From 0-14-0-80-60-11 sp049322355 (GTDB lineage: Bacteria > Desulfobacterota > Desulfobaccia > Desulfobaccales > 0-14-0-80-60-11), in the NCBI GenBank assembly GCA_049322355.1, contig JBMORG010000027.1, positions 62,001-126,000 of the forward strand: DNA of 64,000 nt, given 5' to 3'. Both the position numbers and the translations under genes were made by a program. Shown in pieces: positions 1-8,090 of the stretch. The stretch's first letter is position 1; each line of letters opens with the position of its first letter. The notes under the pieces were generated by a model. That model searched no databases, was not told the origin of the DNA, and saw only the letters and a list, made by a program, of their open reading frames with translations.

Positions 1-1
1 C

Positions 2-532
2 CGGGACAGCATTGAAGCCCACCTCAAGGGAAAGGCCGCCACCCCGGTGAAAACCGAGTCCCCCGTGCTGTGCGAAGCCCGAGGCGCCTTTGTGTCTCTG
101 CACCGCCAGGGACAACTCCGGGGCTGTATCGGTTATCTGGAAGCAGTCAAACCTCTCCTCCAGACGGTCCGGGAAATGGCTGCGGCCGCAGCCTTTCATG
201 ATCCTCGCTTCCGCCCTTTACAGGCCGATGAACTGGCCGACCTGGAAATCGAGATCTCAGTGCTCAGTCCCCTGCGGCTCATCAAGAGCACCGATGAAAT
301 TGAAATCGGCAAGCACGGTCTTTATATCGTCAGGGGCCTTAACCGAGGCTTGCTCCTGCCCCAGGTGGCAACCCAATGCCGCTGGGACCGCCTGACTTTT
401 TTGGAGCAGACGTGCTGTAAAGCGGGCTTACCCCCGGAGGCCTGGAAAGATCCCCAAACCCAGATTTTTGTTTTCAGCGCCTCGGTCTTTGCCGATCATA
501 CCCTGGACGGACCGGCTGAAAGTCGATCTTAG
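2..532 (+). CDS. AMMECR1-domain protein (AmmeMemoRadiSam system protein A type), 5' truncated by the window
   Basis: The frame is open from base 2, so the true start lies upstream; the GTG at 47 is internal because coding-like sequence (RDSIEAHLKGKAATP) precedes it. The visible part carries the hallmark AMMECR1 segment GAFVSLHRQGQLRGCIG and the following helix with AAAAAFHDPRF, then the conserved EIEISVLSPL strand. AMMECR1 proteins often sit beside MEMO and radical SAM genes in bacteria and archaea; their reaction is not established. The stop codon TAG overlaps the AGGAG that could serve the next gene, so the two are probably co-transcribed. Family call is firm; function is unknown. Confidence 0.9.
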   Translation, partial: RDSIEAHLKGKAATPVKTESPVLCEARGAFVSLHRQGQLRGCIGYLEAVKPLLQTVREMAAAAAFHDPRFRPLQADELADLEIEISVLSPLRLIKSTDEIEIGKHGLYIVRGLNRGLLLPQVATQCRWDRLTFLEQTCCKAGLPPEAWKDPQTQIFVFSASVFADHTLDGPAESRS

Positions 533-546
533 GAGCCTAAATCTGC

Positions 547-1689
547 ATGACGCCAACTGATGCTCCCGAACCAGAACAGTATCCTGCACCGGCGCCTCCG
601 CCCCCCGGGGGGTTGTTGTATCTGATCCTTAACCACCGCTTCCTCGTTGTCTCGCTGGTGGTTATCCTGTTTTTAGGGGCGCTGTTTGCCTGGGGAACTT
701 GGCGCGGCGGTTCAGCGCCGCCGGAGTCGGCACAACCCCAACTGGCTGCGGCCCCCCAAGGCGAAACATCTCCGGCGGCCCCTAAAGCCACCGAGATGAA
801 GCCCCTGGTCCCGACCCCCCCGAAAGACGCCCATGCCCCCGCGGTCACCGCTATTCCTCACAAGGAAACTCCCAGCCTCATTCCGCCGGCCTCCCCTGCC
901 TTGGCGCCGCCGCCTCGGGAACCGGTCAAGGGTGAGATCTTCACCCTGGCCTTGATCAAGATCATGGACGACCAAACAACCCAGACCTGGTTTGGATGGC
1001 GGCCCAACAGCATCCCCTTCGGCAAGTTTGGCCTGACGGACAATGTCAACAACATCCAACTGGGGGTCCTGGAAGTGGCCCGGCGCACCGTGGTGGTGCT
1101 CAACGAGCACATGACCCGCTTCGCCACCACCGAGGCCTATAACCCCCGGGTCAACGAAGCCATGAACTTTTTCATGGTCAGCCCCGATAAATATTGGTTC
1201 CCCTCCGCTTCCGGCAAGTACAAGGAAGCCATGCAAGACCTGGAACTATATATCAAAGACTTAAAGGCGGGACGGGCCCGGTTCTATTCCCGGGTGGATT
1301 ACTTAATTGCCTTGCTGAGTAACTACAAAGACCTGTTGGGCAGCAGTTTTCATAACCTTTTAAAAGACACGGAAGCCGACGGCAAGCCCGTCTCCTGGTT
1401 CATGGTGGACGACTACTTCTATCACTCCCAGGGAATTGCCCTGGCCATGGCGGAGATGCTGGAGGCAGTCACCAAGGAGTTTCACCAGGAGCTCCAGAAG
1501 AAAAACTCCCACAAGCTGCTGGAAGACGCCATCCATGCCCTGCACGAAGCCTCCCATCTGCATCCCTGGATCGTGACCAACGGCGCCAAAGACGGCATCC
1601 TCGCCAATCACCGGGCCAATATGTCCACCTATATCGGCGAAGCCGAGCATGTCATCTCCACTTTGCAGCAACAACTGGCCACCAATTAG
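547..1689 (+). CDS. DUF2333-like inner-membrane protein with proline-rich linker
   Basis: 380 residues. A short proline-rich N-terminus is followed by one hydrophobic segment (about residues 28-48, RFLVVSLVVILFLGALFAW). A Pro/Ala-rich linker runs to about residue 125, and an alpha-helical C-terminal domain follows (about 130-380). The domain has the pattern WFGWRPNSIPFGKFGLTDN and then NIQLGVLEVARRT, which I match from memory to DUF2333, a family of uncharacterised membrane-anchored proteins. The topology implies a cytoplasmic tail with a periplasmic helical domain. It starts 14 nt after the AMMECR1 stop, downstream of AGGAG. No catalytic residues are evident and no function can be assigned. 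Confidence 0.75.
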   Translation: MTPTDAPEPEQYPAPAPPPPGGLLYLILNHRFLVVSLVVILFLGALFAWGTWRGGSAPPESAQPQLAAAPQGETSPAAPKATEMKPLVPTPPKDAHAPAVTAIPHKETPSLIPPASPALAPPPREPVKGEIFTLALIKIMDDQTTQTWFGWRPNSIPFGKFGLTDNVNNIQLGVLEVARRTVVVLNEHMTRFATTEAYNPRVNEAMNFFMVSPDKYWFPSASGKYKEAMQDLELYIKDLKAGRARFYSRVDYLIALLSNYKDLLGSSFHNLLKDTEADGKPVSWFMVDDYFYHSQGIALAMAEMLEAVTKEFHQELQKKNSHKLLEDAIHALHEASHLHPWIVTNGAKDGILANHRANMSTYIGEAEHVISTLQQQLATN

Positions 1690-1734
1690 GATATTTCAGG
1701 GTTTGGTCAATTTGTAATTTCGACCAGTTATATT

Positions 1735-1776
1735 TCTCCCTCCCCTTAATCCCCTCCCATCAAGGGAGGGAAATGA
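1735..1776. repeat. Pyrimidine/purine hairpin repeat, copy 1 (CCCCTTAATCCCCTCCC family)
   Basis: The segment reads CTCCCTCCCCTTAATCCCC, then TCCC-atcaa-GGGAGGG, and folds as a short G/C hairpin. Related copies lie at 27618-27662 (inverted) and 27690-27735. This lies within the 342-base gap between the DUF2333-like and CBS genes; apart from this repeat, a terminator-like hairpin and a degenerate CTGAAACCTG-type repeat near 1941-1976, I see nothing else in the gap. Confidence 0.6.
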
Positions 1777-1800
1777 TTTTTTTCTGAAAAAGTCTCGTGT

Positions 1801-1825
1801 AGGACAGCCGCCCCTCGGCTGTCCT
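1801..1825 (+). terminator. Hairpin, probable terminator after the DUF2333-like gene
   Basis: A perfect 10-bp stem, AGGACAGCCG / CGGCTGTCCT, encloses the loop CCCCT. The 3' side is TCCCTTATTTAT, not a clean T tract, so termination may be weak or factor-aided. It lies 110 nt after the stop of the upstream gene. Confidence 0.5.
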
Positions 1826-2031
1826 TCCCTTATTTATGCGCCGGAGGGGGAGCCTACGCTACTTTTTGATTTGCTTTTGGGGCAGCGAGACTTTGGCAGA
1901 GGACTCAAATTCAAAGCATACCAGGTCGCGGTTTGCTCGCCCTGAATCCTGTCCCCTGAAAACTGAAACCTGTTGAAATTCCCGGCCCTTTGTTTTAAGG
2001 TGGTCTGACAACCCTGCAAGGGAGGTTCGCC

Positions 2032-2634
2032 ATGCTGGTCGGTCAGATCATGAGCCACAAGATTGTCACCATCTCTCCCAACAAATTGGTGGGCCAGGCC
2101 TTGAAGTTAATGCAAAAACATAAAATCCGCCACTTGCCGGTAGTGGAAAAAAACCGCATGGTGGGCTGGATCACCTCCCGGGACCTGAGGGAGGTCCTCT
2201 TGGCCTCCATGCTGGAAGAAATCAAGGTGGGAGATGTCATGGTCCAGGCCCCCTTGAGCGTCACCCCCGATACCGAAGTGGAGGAAGCGGCCCGCCTGAT
2301 CCACGAACATAAAATCGGCGGTATGCCCGTGGTGGAAGGAGACCGGCTCATGGGGGTTATCACCATGCAGGATTTGATTGGCGCCTTCATAGCCATGCTG
2401 GGCCTGCTAAAGAGCTCTTCCCGCCTGGACCTTCTCCTCCCGAACCAACCCGCGGCTCTGGACGCCGCCACCCGCCTCATCAAGGAAGCAGGAGGCAAGG
2501 TCATCAACGTGGCTCTGGGTCCCCCCCAGAAAGATAAGCGCCCCTATTATTTTCGCTTGGAAAAGGCCAACCTCGAACCCATCGTGGATACTTTAAAGCA
2601 ACAGGGTTATGTAGTCCTGGAAGCTATTCCCTGA
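2032..2634 (+). CDS. CBS-domain pair protein with C-terminal ACT-like domain
   Basis: 200 residues. Two tandem CBS motifs are clear: residues about 5-60 (VGQIMSHKIVTISPNKLVG ... HLPVVEKNRMVGWITSRDL) and about 72-125 (VGDVMVQAPLSVTPDTEVE ... GGMPVVEGDRLMGVITMQDL). Such Bateman modules bind adenine nucleotides and act as energy or ligand sensors. Residues about 133-200 (LDLLLPNQPAALDAATRLI, then an alternating beta/alpha pattern ending GYVVLEAIP) resemble an ACT-type fold, as in AcuB-like proteins. The ATG at 2032 is supported by GGGAGG at about 2020-2025. There are no operon partners: the next gene is convergent. The regulated target is not known. Confidence 0.88.
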   Translation: MLVGQIMSHKIVTISPNKLVGQALKLMQKHKIRHLPVVEKNRMVGWITSRDLREVLLASMLEEIKVGDVMVQAPLSVTPDTEVEEAARLIHEHKIGGMPVVEGDRLMGVITMQDLIGAFIAMLGLLKSSSRLDLLLPNQPAALDAATRLIKEAGGKVINVALGPPQKDKRPYYFRLEKANLEPIVDTLKQQGYVVLEAIP

Positions 2635-2719
2635 GGCCAGAGGCGGGGGTTTAAATAGTCTAGCGGGTATCAGGTCTAGTGATGTAGTTTTCAGAAGGTG
2701 TCACTAATTATTCTTGATT

Positions 2720-4069
2720 TTAGAGAAGCTCCGAACCACAAATCCGGTTTTTCCCGGCCTCTTTGGCCCGGTACAGTGCGTTGTCCGCAGACTTAATCAG
2801 GTCCTCCGTACTCATCCCCGGTTGAAGCTCTGCTGCGCCTATACTCAAAGTCACTCTCTGACCTGGACCGGCTTGGTTCAGGGGAGACTGGGCAATGAGG
2901 CGCCGTAATCTCTCCGCCAATAACACCGCTTGCAATAGAGGCGTCTGGCTCATGAGCAGGACAAATTCGTCCCCGCCATAGCGGCAGAGCAGGTCCGCCA
3001 AGCGAATCCCGCCTTTCAGGATCGCACCTACTTCCCTAATGACGGCGTCCCCCTGCAGATGGCCCAGGGTGTCGTTGATCTGCTTGAAATCATCGATGTC
3101 CAGGAACAGCAGGGAGAGGGGGGCATTATAACGGCGGCTCCTTTCCACTTCATAGTGGAGGGTCTCCCTGAAATACCGGTAATTGTGCAGGCCGGTGAGG
3201 GCATCCCGGATGGCCAGGCTTTTCACCTGCTCGAAAAGCGCCAGGTTCTTGATGCCGGCCTCTCCTTGGAGGATGAAAATCCGGAACAGTTCAGCCTCCT
3301 CGGGAGTAAATGGCTCCTGTCGTCCGGCCCCCGCCACCAGGGTGACATTCTCCACTTCTACTCGTTGCCAGAGCATTTCCGGGAGGGGCGACCCCGCCGC
3401 GGCCGCGGGGTCAGCCGTAAGTTGCCTTTTTAGCAGGTCCTGAAAAGTTTGATACCCGGCGTCCAAAATATCCGGCCGGCGCCGAAAGGCTTCCAGGGGC
3501 AATTCCGGCAGGGGACCGTAAATAGCCAGACCCAGTAGCTGGACCGGAAAGCTGTCCCAAATGAGATTAACCAGACCCTGGGTGAGCTGGTCCCAGGTGA
3601 GCGGCCCCACCAGGGTTTCGCCGATTTGCCGCACCTGGGCCAACTCCCGGGCCCTTCTGTCGGCCAGTTCTTCCCGGGCCCGGGAGAGGCGGGCCACCAG
3701 TTCCCGGTTTTCCCGGGCCAGACGGCGCCGCTCCAGGGCCCGGCTCACCAGGGCCTGGAGTTCGGCCAGGCGCAGGTCCGATTTGATCAAGTAGTCGTAA
3801 GCCCCCAGTCGCAAGGCTTGAACTGCGCTGTCCAGCCCGGCGTGGCCGGTAATCAGGATAACTTCCGTGTCAGGAGTGTGGGCCTTGATTTGGGAGAGCA
3901 GGTCCAGGCCGGAGGCCCCGGGAAGCATCAAATCCAGGAGGGCCAGGGAGAACTCTTGTTCCTTCAGAAAGGTTATGGCCTGATGCCCGTCCGCCGCCGC
4001 GGTCAGGGCATACCCGAGTCCGTCGAGGCCCTCGGCAAGGGTGCTCAATAATTGCGGATCATCATCCAC
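2720..4069 (-). CDS. Response regulator with GGDEF diguanylate cyclase output
   Basis: A receiver domain (about 1-110; acceptor D46 in LALLDLMLPG, conserved Lys in YDYLIKSDL) is followed by a helical linker with a GAF-like middle region. A C-terminal GGDEF domain has intact catalytic GGDEF at 365-369 and an inhibitory I-site RLAD at 356-359, five residues upstream. It should make c-di-GMP from two GTP, controlled by phosphorylation and product feedback. The start is problematic: GTG 4069 would delete the first receiver strand (EDKILLVDDDP), whose codons continue upstream in frame to a CTG at 4108 without ATG, GTG or TTG. An ATG overlapping the nadB stop (TGATG, 4092-4090) is out of frame by one base. 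No dedicated sensor kinase is adjacent. Confidence 0.88.
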   Translation of the reverse strand: MDDDPQLLSTLAEGLDGLGYALTAAADGHQAITFLKEQEFSLALLDLMLPGASGLDLLSQIKAHTPDTEVILITGHAGLDSAVQALRLGAYDYLIKSDLRLAELQALVSRALERRRLARENRELVARLSRAREELADRRARELAQVRQIGETLVGPLTWDQLTQGLVNLIWDSFPVQLLGLAIYGPLPELPLEAFRRRPDILDAGYQTFQDLLKRQLTADPAAAAGSPLPEMLWQRVEVENVTLVAGAGRQEPFTPEEAELFRIFILQGEAGIKNLALFEQVKSLAIRDALTGLHNYRYFRETLHYEVERSRRYNAPLSLLFLDIDDFKQINDTLGHLQGDAVIREVGAILKGGIRLADLLCRYGGDEFVLLMSQTPLLQAVLLAERLRRLIAQSPLNQAGPGQRVTLSIGAAELQPGMSTEDLIKSADNALYRAKEAGKNRICGSELL

Positions 4070-4091
4070 CAGGAGGATTTTGTCCTCCGCA

Positions 4092-5711
4092 TCAGTGCCA
4101 GCCTTCAGAGGAAATCACCGTATCCTTATGAAAATTTTCATCGTCTATCTGGGGATAGTCCAGGTTGTAATGCAGCCCCCGGCTCTCTTTGCGCCGCAGG
4201 GCCATGCGGATGATCAAGTCGGCCACCGTGGCGATATTGCGCAACTCCAACAGGTCGCTGGTAATAATAAAGTTCCAGTAATACTCGTCAATCTCCTGTT
4301 GGATCAGGTCGATGCGGTGTTGGGCCCGGAGCAGCCGCCGGTCGGTGCGCACGATGCCCACGTAATTCCACATAAAACGCCGGATTTCATCCCAGTTGTG
4401 GGACACCACCACGGCCTCTTCGCTGTCGGTGGCCCCGTAGGGGTTCCATTCCGGGGCCGACGCCGCAGGTTTGGCCAGAAGACTGGGCAGCGTCTCTTTG
4501 GCCACTTGGGCCGCCTGGTGCGAAAAGACCAAAGCCTCCAAAAGGGAATTGCTGGCCAGGCGGTTGGCCCCGTGGAGGCCGGTCATGGAAACTTCCCCCA
4601 CCGCAAAGAGGTTGGAAATGGTGGTGCGGCCCCAGGCGTCCGTCACCACCCCGCCGCACATATAGTGGGCCGCGGGCACCACCGGAATGGGCTCTTTAGT
4701 GATGTCGATGCCGAACTTCAAACATTCCTGGTAGATGTTGGGGAAGCGGCTGACGACGAAGTCCGCCGGTTTGTGGCTGATGTCCAGATAGACGCAGTCG
4801 GCGCCGCTCTTTTTCATCTCCAGGTCGATGGCCCGGGCCACCGTGTCCCGGGGCGCCAGGTCTTTCAAGGGGTGGTACTTCTCCATGAACGCTTTGCCGG
4901 CATGGTCCATGAGGATGGCCCCTTCCCCCCGGAGGGCCTCGGAGATGAGGAAATTCTTGGCCGCAGGGTGATAGAGGCAGGTGGGATGAAACTGCACAAA
5001 TTCCATGTTGCCGATCCAGGCCCCGGCCCGATAAGCCATGGAGATGCCGTCACCGGTGGCGATGTCCGGGTTGCTGGTGTAGAGATAGACCTTGCCCACC
5101 CCGCCGGTGGCCAGCAGGGTGATGGCGGCCAAGAAAGTGTCAACTTCTCCGGTCACGGTGTTCAGAACATAGGCCCCCAGACAGGATTCCTCGGCGTCGG
5201 CCACCACCGCCCCCCGGCGCACCAGGCGCTGCCGGGTGATGAGGTCCACCCCCATGTGGTGTTCAAAGACCCGTATATTGGGATGGGCCAGGACGCGCTC
5301 CGACAGGATGCGTTCCACTTCGGCCCCGGTCATGTCCTGGGCGTGAATCACCCGGCGGTGGGAATGGCCGCCTTCCCGGCCCAAATCATAGCCGTTGTCC
5401 TTGCCGGCGTCGAAATGGGCTCCCAGAGCGATGAGCTCCCGGACCCGCTCCGGCCCCTGGCGCACCACCAACTCCACGATGTCCGGGTGCGACAGGCCCT
5501 CGCCCACGGTGAGGGTATCCTGAATGTGATATTCAAACCGGTCATCCGGTCCCAACACCGCGGCGATGCCGCCCTGGGCCATCTTGGTGGAGGTTTCCGT
5601 CAGCCCTTTTTTGGTGATCAGGTTGACCCGGGCGAAATCCGCCACCTTCAGGGCATAACCCAAACCTGCAAGACCTGAGCCAATTACCAGAATGTCAGAG
5701 GTGTGTTCCAA
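4092..5711 (-). CDS. nadB: L-aspartate oxidase
   Basis: 539 residues, typical for the family. This flavoprotein oxidises L-aspartate to iminoaspartate, the substrate of NadA, in de novo NAD synthesis. It shows the N-terminal FAD dinucleotide motif VIGSGLAGLGYAL (about 10-22), the succinate-dehydrogenase-type segment TSTKMAQGGIAAVLG, HRRVIHAQDMTG, the active-site region EFVQFHPTCLY, SEALRGEGAIL and the ending GLHGANRLASNSLLEALVF. The start is TTG at 5711 with AAAGGA six bases upstream. nadA lies separately at 28.8 kb and nadC is not in the window. The GGDEF regulator follows immediately on the same strand and overlaps the stop region. Confidence 0.96.
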   Translation of the reverse strand: MEHTSDILVIGSGLAGLGYALKVADFARVNLITKKGLTETSTKMAQGGIAAVLGPDDRFEYHIQDTLTVGEGLSHPDIVELVVRQGPERVRELIALGAHFDAGKDNGYDLGREGGHSHRRVIHAQDMTGAEVERILSERVLAHPNIRVFEHHMGVDLITRQRLVRRGAVVADAEESCLGAYVLNTVTGEVDTFLAAITLLATGGVGKVYLYTSNPDIATGDGISMAYRAGAWIGNMEFVQFHPTCLYHPAAKNFLISEALRGEGAILMDHAGKAFMEKYHPLKDLAPRDTVARAIDLEMKKSGADCVYLDISHKPADFVVSRFPNIYQECLKFGIDITKEPIPVVPAAHYMCGGVVTDAWGRTTISNLFAVGEVSMTGLHGANRLASNSLLEALVFSHQAAQVAKETLPSLLAKPAASAPEWNPYGATDSEEAVVVSHNWDEIRRFMWNYVGIVRTDRRLLRAQHRIDLIQQEIDEYYWNFIITSDLLELRNIATVADLIIRMALRRKESRGLHYNLDYPQIDDENFHKDTVISSEGWH

Positions 5712-5751
5712 GTTCGGTCCTTTGTTTGTTTATGAGCTATCAACTTTCAGC

Positions 5752-6678
5752 TTAGGAATTCTTGTTAATTAAGCCAACGACTTCGTAAAGGTTGTATTTA
5801 CCGCTTTTGCCGGGGAGGGTCAGGCGGACGCGTCGACCTACCCGAAGCTGCGCTTTTACCAGAGCATAGATATCTTCGGAGATCAGAAATTGGGTGCCGG
5901 CTTGCTTGTTGGCGGCTTCGATGCGGCTGGCTAGGTTCACCGAATCCCCGATGACCGTCATTTTTTTATTTCCCGGAGACCCCAGTTTCCCGGCCACCAC
6001 CTGGCCAAAATGCAAACCAATGCGAATCTGAAAGCTGTTATTATAGATTTCCTCGAAATATGGCTTGAGCTTGCCGACGGCATCAAACATTTCCAGTCCC
6101 GCTTTGACAGCCCGTAACGCCCCTTCAGCCGGATCATCAGCTTCAAAGAGCGCCATAAAACCATCACCCATGTAGTTGTTAATGACCCCGCCATGGCTGC
6201 CAATCACATCCCCCACTTTCTGGAAATACAGGTTCAGGGCATGAATAACATCATAAGGCAGCAGGCTCTCGGCAAAGGGAGTGAAGCCTTGAATATCGGA
6301 AAACAGGATCAGGATATACTTCTCCTCCCCGACTGAACAAGGCTCGGCCCCTTTAACGTAGAGGCTGGTTAAATCCACATCTTCCAGAACATCGGTGACC
6401 ACCCGGCGAACTTTGACATTCCCCGTGACCACGGTCTGACAAGCAAGACGAACCTTCGGGTCAAACCGCAACATGTCAGCAATGGCTTGCTCTTCGGCAT
6501 TGCGCGGCGCGCAATTCTCCAGCCCTTCCAGAATAATCACCCGGCAGGTGGAGCACCGGGCGCTGCCCCCGCACAGGTGAGCATGGGATATGTTGGCTCG
6601 CAGCCCGGCCAGGAGAATAGTCTCACCTTCATTCACCTCAACTTCCTGATCATCCGGTAGAAATTTTATAATAGGCAT
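5752..6678 (-). CDS. [2Fe-2S] ferredoxin domain fused to class III adenylate/guanylate cyclase
   Basis: 308 residues, two domains. Residues 1-95 are a plant-type ferredoxin with the cluster ligands C36, C42, C45 and C80 (CGGSARCSTC and RLACQT). Residues about 118-300 are a class III cyclase homology domain. Metal-binding D128 (LFSDIQGFT) and D172 (NYMGDGF), candidate purine-selecting K239 and D245 (KKMTVIGDSVN), and the transition-state pair N248 and R252 are all present. It should be an active soluble cyclase whose activity is linked to redox state or electron flow; that link is inference. AAGGA precedes the ATG by 7 nt. It follows the YgiT-like gene by 36 nt and is upstream of nadB on the same strand. 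cAMP is favoured by the K/D pair over cGMP. Confidence 0.9.
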   Translation of the reverse strand: MPIIKFLPDDQEVEVNEGETILLAGLRANISHAHLCGGSARCSTCRVIILEGLENCAPRNAEEQAIADMLRFDPKVRLACQTVVTGNVKVRRVVTDVLEDVDLTSLYVKGAEPCSVGEEKYILILFSDIQGFTPFAESLLPYDVIHALNLYFQKVGDVIGSHGGVINNYMGDGFMALFEADDPAEGALRAVKAGLEMFDAVGKLKPYFEEIYNNSFQIRIGLHFGQVVAGKLGSPGNKKMTVIGDSVNLASRIEAANKQAGTQFLISEDIYALVKAQLRVGRRVRLTLPGKSGKYNLYEVVGLINKNS

Positions 6679-6714
6679 ATGAATTCCTTGGCGTTATATA
6701 TATTCCTCTTCTCC

Positions 6715-6936
6715 TCATGCCGCGTAGCGGATGATCTCCAATTCCGCAGCGGCGTCTGCCCTTTGCAGGATCTCTTCCACGCGGCTCATCACCAAATCTT
6801 CCAGCAAGTATTCCCGGCAGTTATCGCATTGCAATACCGGCAAGTCCTTCAAGATCACAATGCCCTTATCACTCACCTTGAAAGGCAAATCTGCAATCAA
6901 AGACCTTAACTTCGAACCACATACACTGCATTTCAT
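6715..6936 (-). CDS. YgiT-type zinc-finger protein (orphan MqsA-like N-terminal domain)
   Basis: 73 residues with two CxxC knuckles (KCSVCGS at the N-terminus and LQCDNCRE near residue 38), then a helical tail. This is the YgiT/MqsA-type zinc-finger layout, usually the antitoxin-side partner of a DUF4258/MqsR-like toxin. No toxin-like ORF is adjacent: the 157 bases upstream hold only a repeat, and the downstream gene is the ferredoxin-cyclase. GAGGAA lies 7 nt before the ATG. It may be an orphan antitoxin or a stand-alone metal-binding protein. Confidence 0.75.
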   Translation of the reverse strand: MKCSVCGSKLRSLIADLPFKVSDKGIVILKDLPVLQCDNCREYLLEDLVMSRVEEILQRADAAAELEIIRYAA

Positions 6937-6981
6937 GAGGCGTTCCTCATTTCCACTTTCAACTTGGGTAATTCAATGTAG

Positions 6982-7016
6982 TCGCAGGCTTCAGCCTGCG
7001 CAAGCTAAAGCTTGCG
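6982..7016. repeat. REP-like double hairpin, copy 1
   Basis: Two adjacent perfect stems occur here: CGCAGGC-TTCA-GCCTGCG and GCAAGC-TAAA-GCTTGC. A second, slightly diverged copy is at 44043-44083 (CGCAGGC-CTTA-GCCTGCG, then a looser AAGCTTGCGGC arm). Both lie in intergenic DNA. The paired hairpins resemble a bacterial REP/BIME unit. Confidence 0.6.
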
Positions 7017-7093
7017 GCAACATCCTAAGGTAATCTATCTAATGCTTTGACCCTAAAAGTCTTCAGCTGAAAGATTACGCTGAAAGCTCACAG

Positions 7094-7933
7094 CTAAAAC
7101 CCCAGCAACCCCGCCAAATTCCTCCCCAAAATCATCTCCCGCCACTCCTCCGGCAAATCAGCTTCCTCTATCTCTTTCAGATAGCGGCTGACGGGCAGCA
7201 GGGGATAGTCGCTGCCGAAGATGACCTTCTCCGGCCCCACCATTTCTGCGGCCAGGCGGTAAATCTCCGGCCGGTAGAGGTAGGGGGAGGCCGCGGTGTC
7301 GAAATAGACCCGGCGCAGGACCTCGGGGCCTTCTTTTTTCATCAGGCCGTAAAAGGGCAGGCCGCCGCCCCAGTGGGCCAGAATCCAGTCCACTTCGGGA
7401 AATGCTTTAATGGCCTCGTAAAGGGCCGGCAGGGACAAGGCGGCTTTCCCCGGATAACGAGGCCCCACCGGGTCGTTGGTGTGCAGGAGGAGCGGCACGC
7501 GATAATGCTGGCAGAGTTCGGCGATGGGGGCCAAAACCGAAACCAGGTCCTCCCCCAGGTCGGCTTCATACCAGGCCAGCTCCCCCACGCCCCGGAAACC
7601 CGCAGCCAGGCAGCGCTCCACCTCCCGGGGGGCGCCGGGCTCTAACACGTGCACCGCGCAAAAGCCGATGAGGGCCCGGGGAAAACGGCGCATGGCTTCC
7701 AGGATCACTTCGTGTTGGCGGCGCCAGAGGCGCTCGGCCCGCCAGGGAAACCCCATGACCACTGCGGCGTCAGCCCCGGCCTCAGCCAGGGCGGCCACCA
7801 TCTCCTCGGGGCCCACCAGCTTGGACTTGGGCGAATCGTAGAGCAGGCGAAAGGCGGGCTCGTCGGCAAAGTAATCTTCCCGCCGGCGGCAGACTTCCTC
7901 GGGAAAGACATGGGTATGACCATCCAGAATCAT
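7094..7933 (-). CDS. Amidohydrolase family 2 (TIM-barrel metal-dependent hydrolase)
   Basis: 279 residues. The N-terminal metal motif is DGHTHVFPE (H6, H8). Later barrel strands give VPLLLHTNDP, VDWILAHWGGG and the terminal VIFGSDYPLLP, whose Asp is the usual metal/catalytic ligand. This is the PF04909 pattern (decarboxylases, lactonases, o-pyrocatechuate-type enzymes); the substrate cannot be told. The gene stands alone on the minus strand, with the divergent L,D-transpeptidase starting about 150 bases away. A short degenerate CAGCTGAAAG repeat lies just past the stop (about 7060-7090). Confidence 0.85.
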   Translation of the reverse strand: MILDGHTHVFPEEVCRRREDYFADEPAFRLLYDSPKSKLVGPEEMVAALAEAGADAAVVMGFPWRAERLWRRQHEVILEAMRRFPRALIGFCAVHVLEPGAPREVERCLAAGFRGVGELAWYEADLGEDLVSVLAPIAELCQHYRVPLLLHTNDPVGPRYPGKAALSLPALYEAIKAFPEVDWILAHWGGGLPFYGLMKKEGPEVLRRVYFDTAASPYLYRPEIYRLAAEMVGPEKVIFGSDYPLLPVSRYLKEIEEADLPEEWREMILGRNLAGLLGF

Positions 7934-8090
7934 TTCTTTACTATGTCTCTAAGCGCCTTAATTCGCAAGACATTTCTTTAAACATAACTCTCGGAAAAAG
8001 CTGCCTGGTTTTTCTTTTAGCATTGAATCGCTCCTAATAATGATTATTTTCCTTTTGTTCGTAACGCCCTTTTCCGATAGAATTAGCACG

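Noticed and set aside
4041..5678. Long plus-strand open frame (545 residues) opposite nadB
   Set aside because: Antisense shadow: nadB on the minus strand has full family motifs, while this frame is Gly/His-rich with no recognisable domain.
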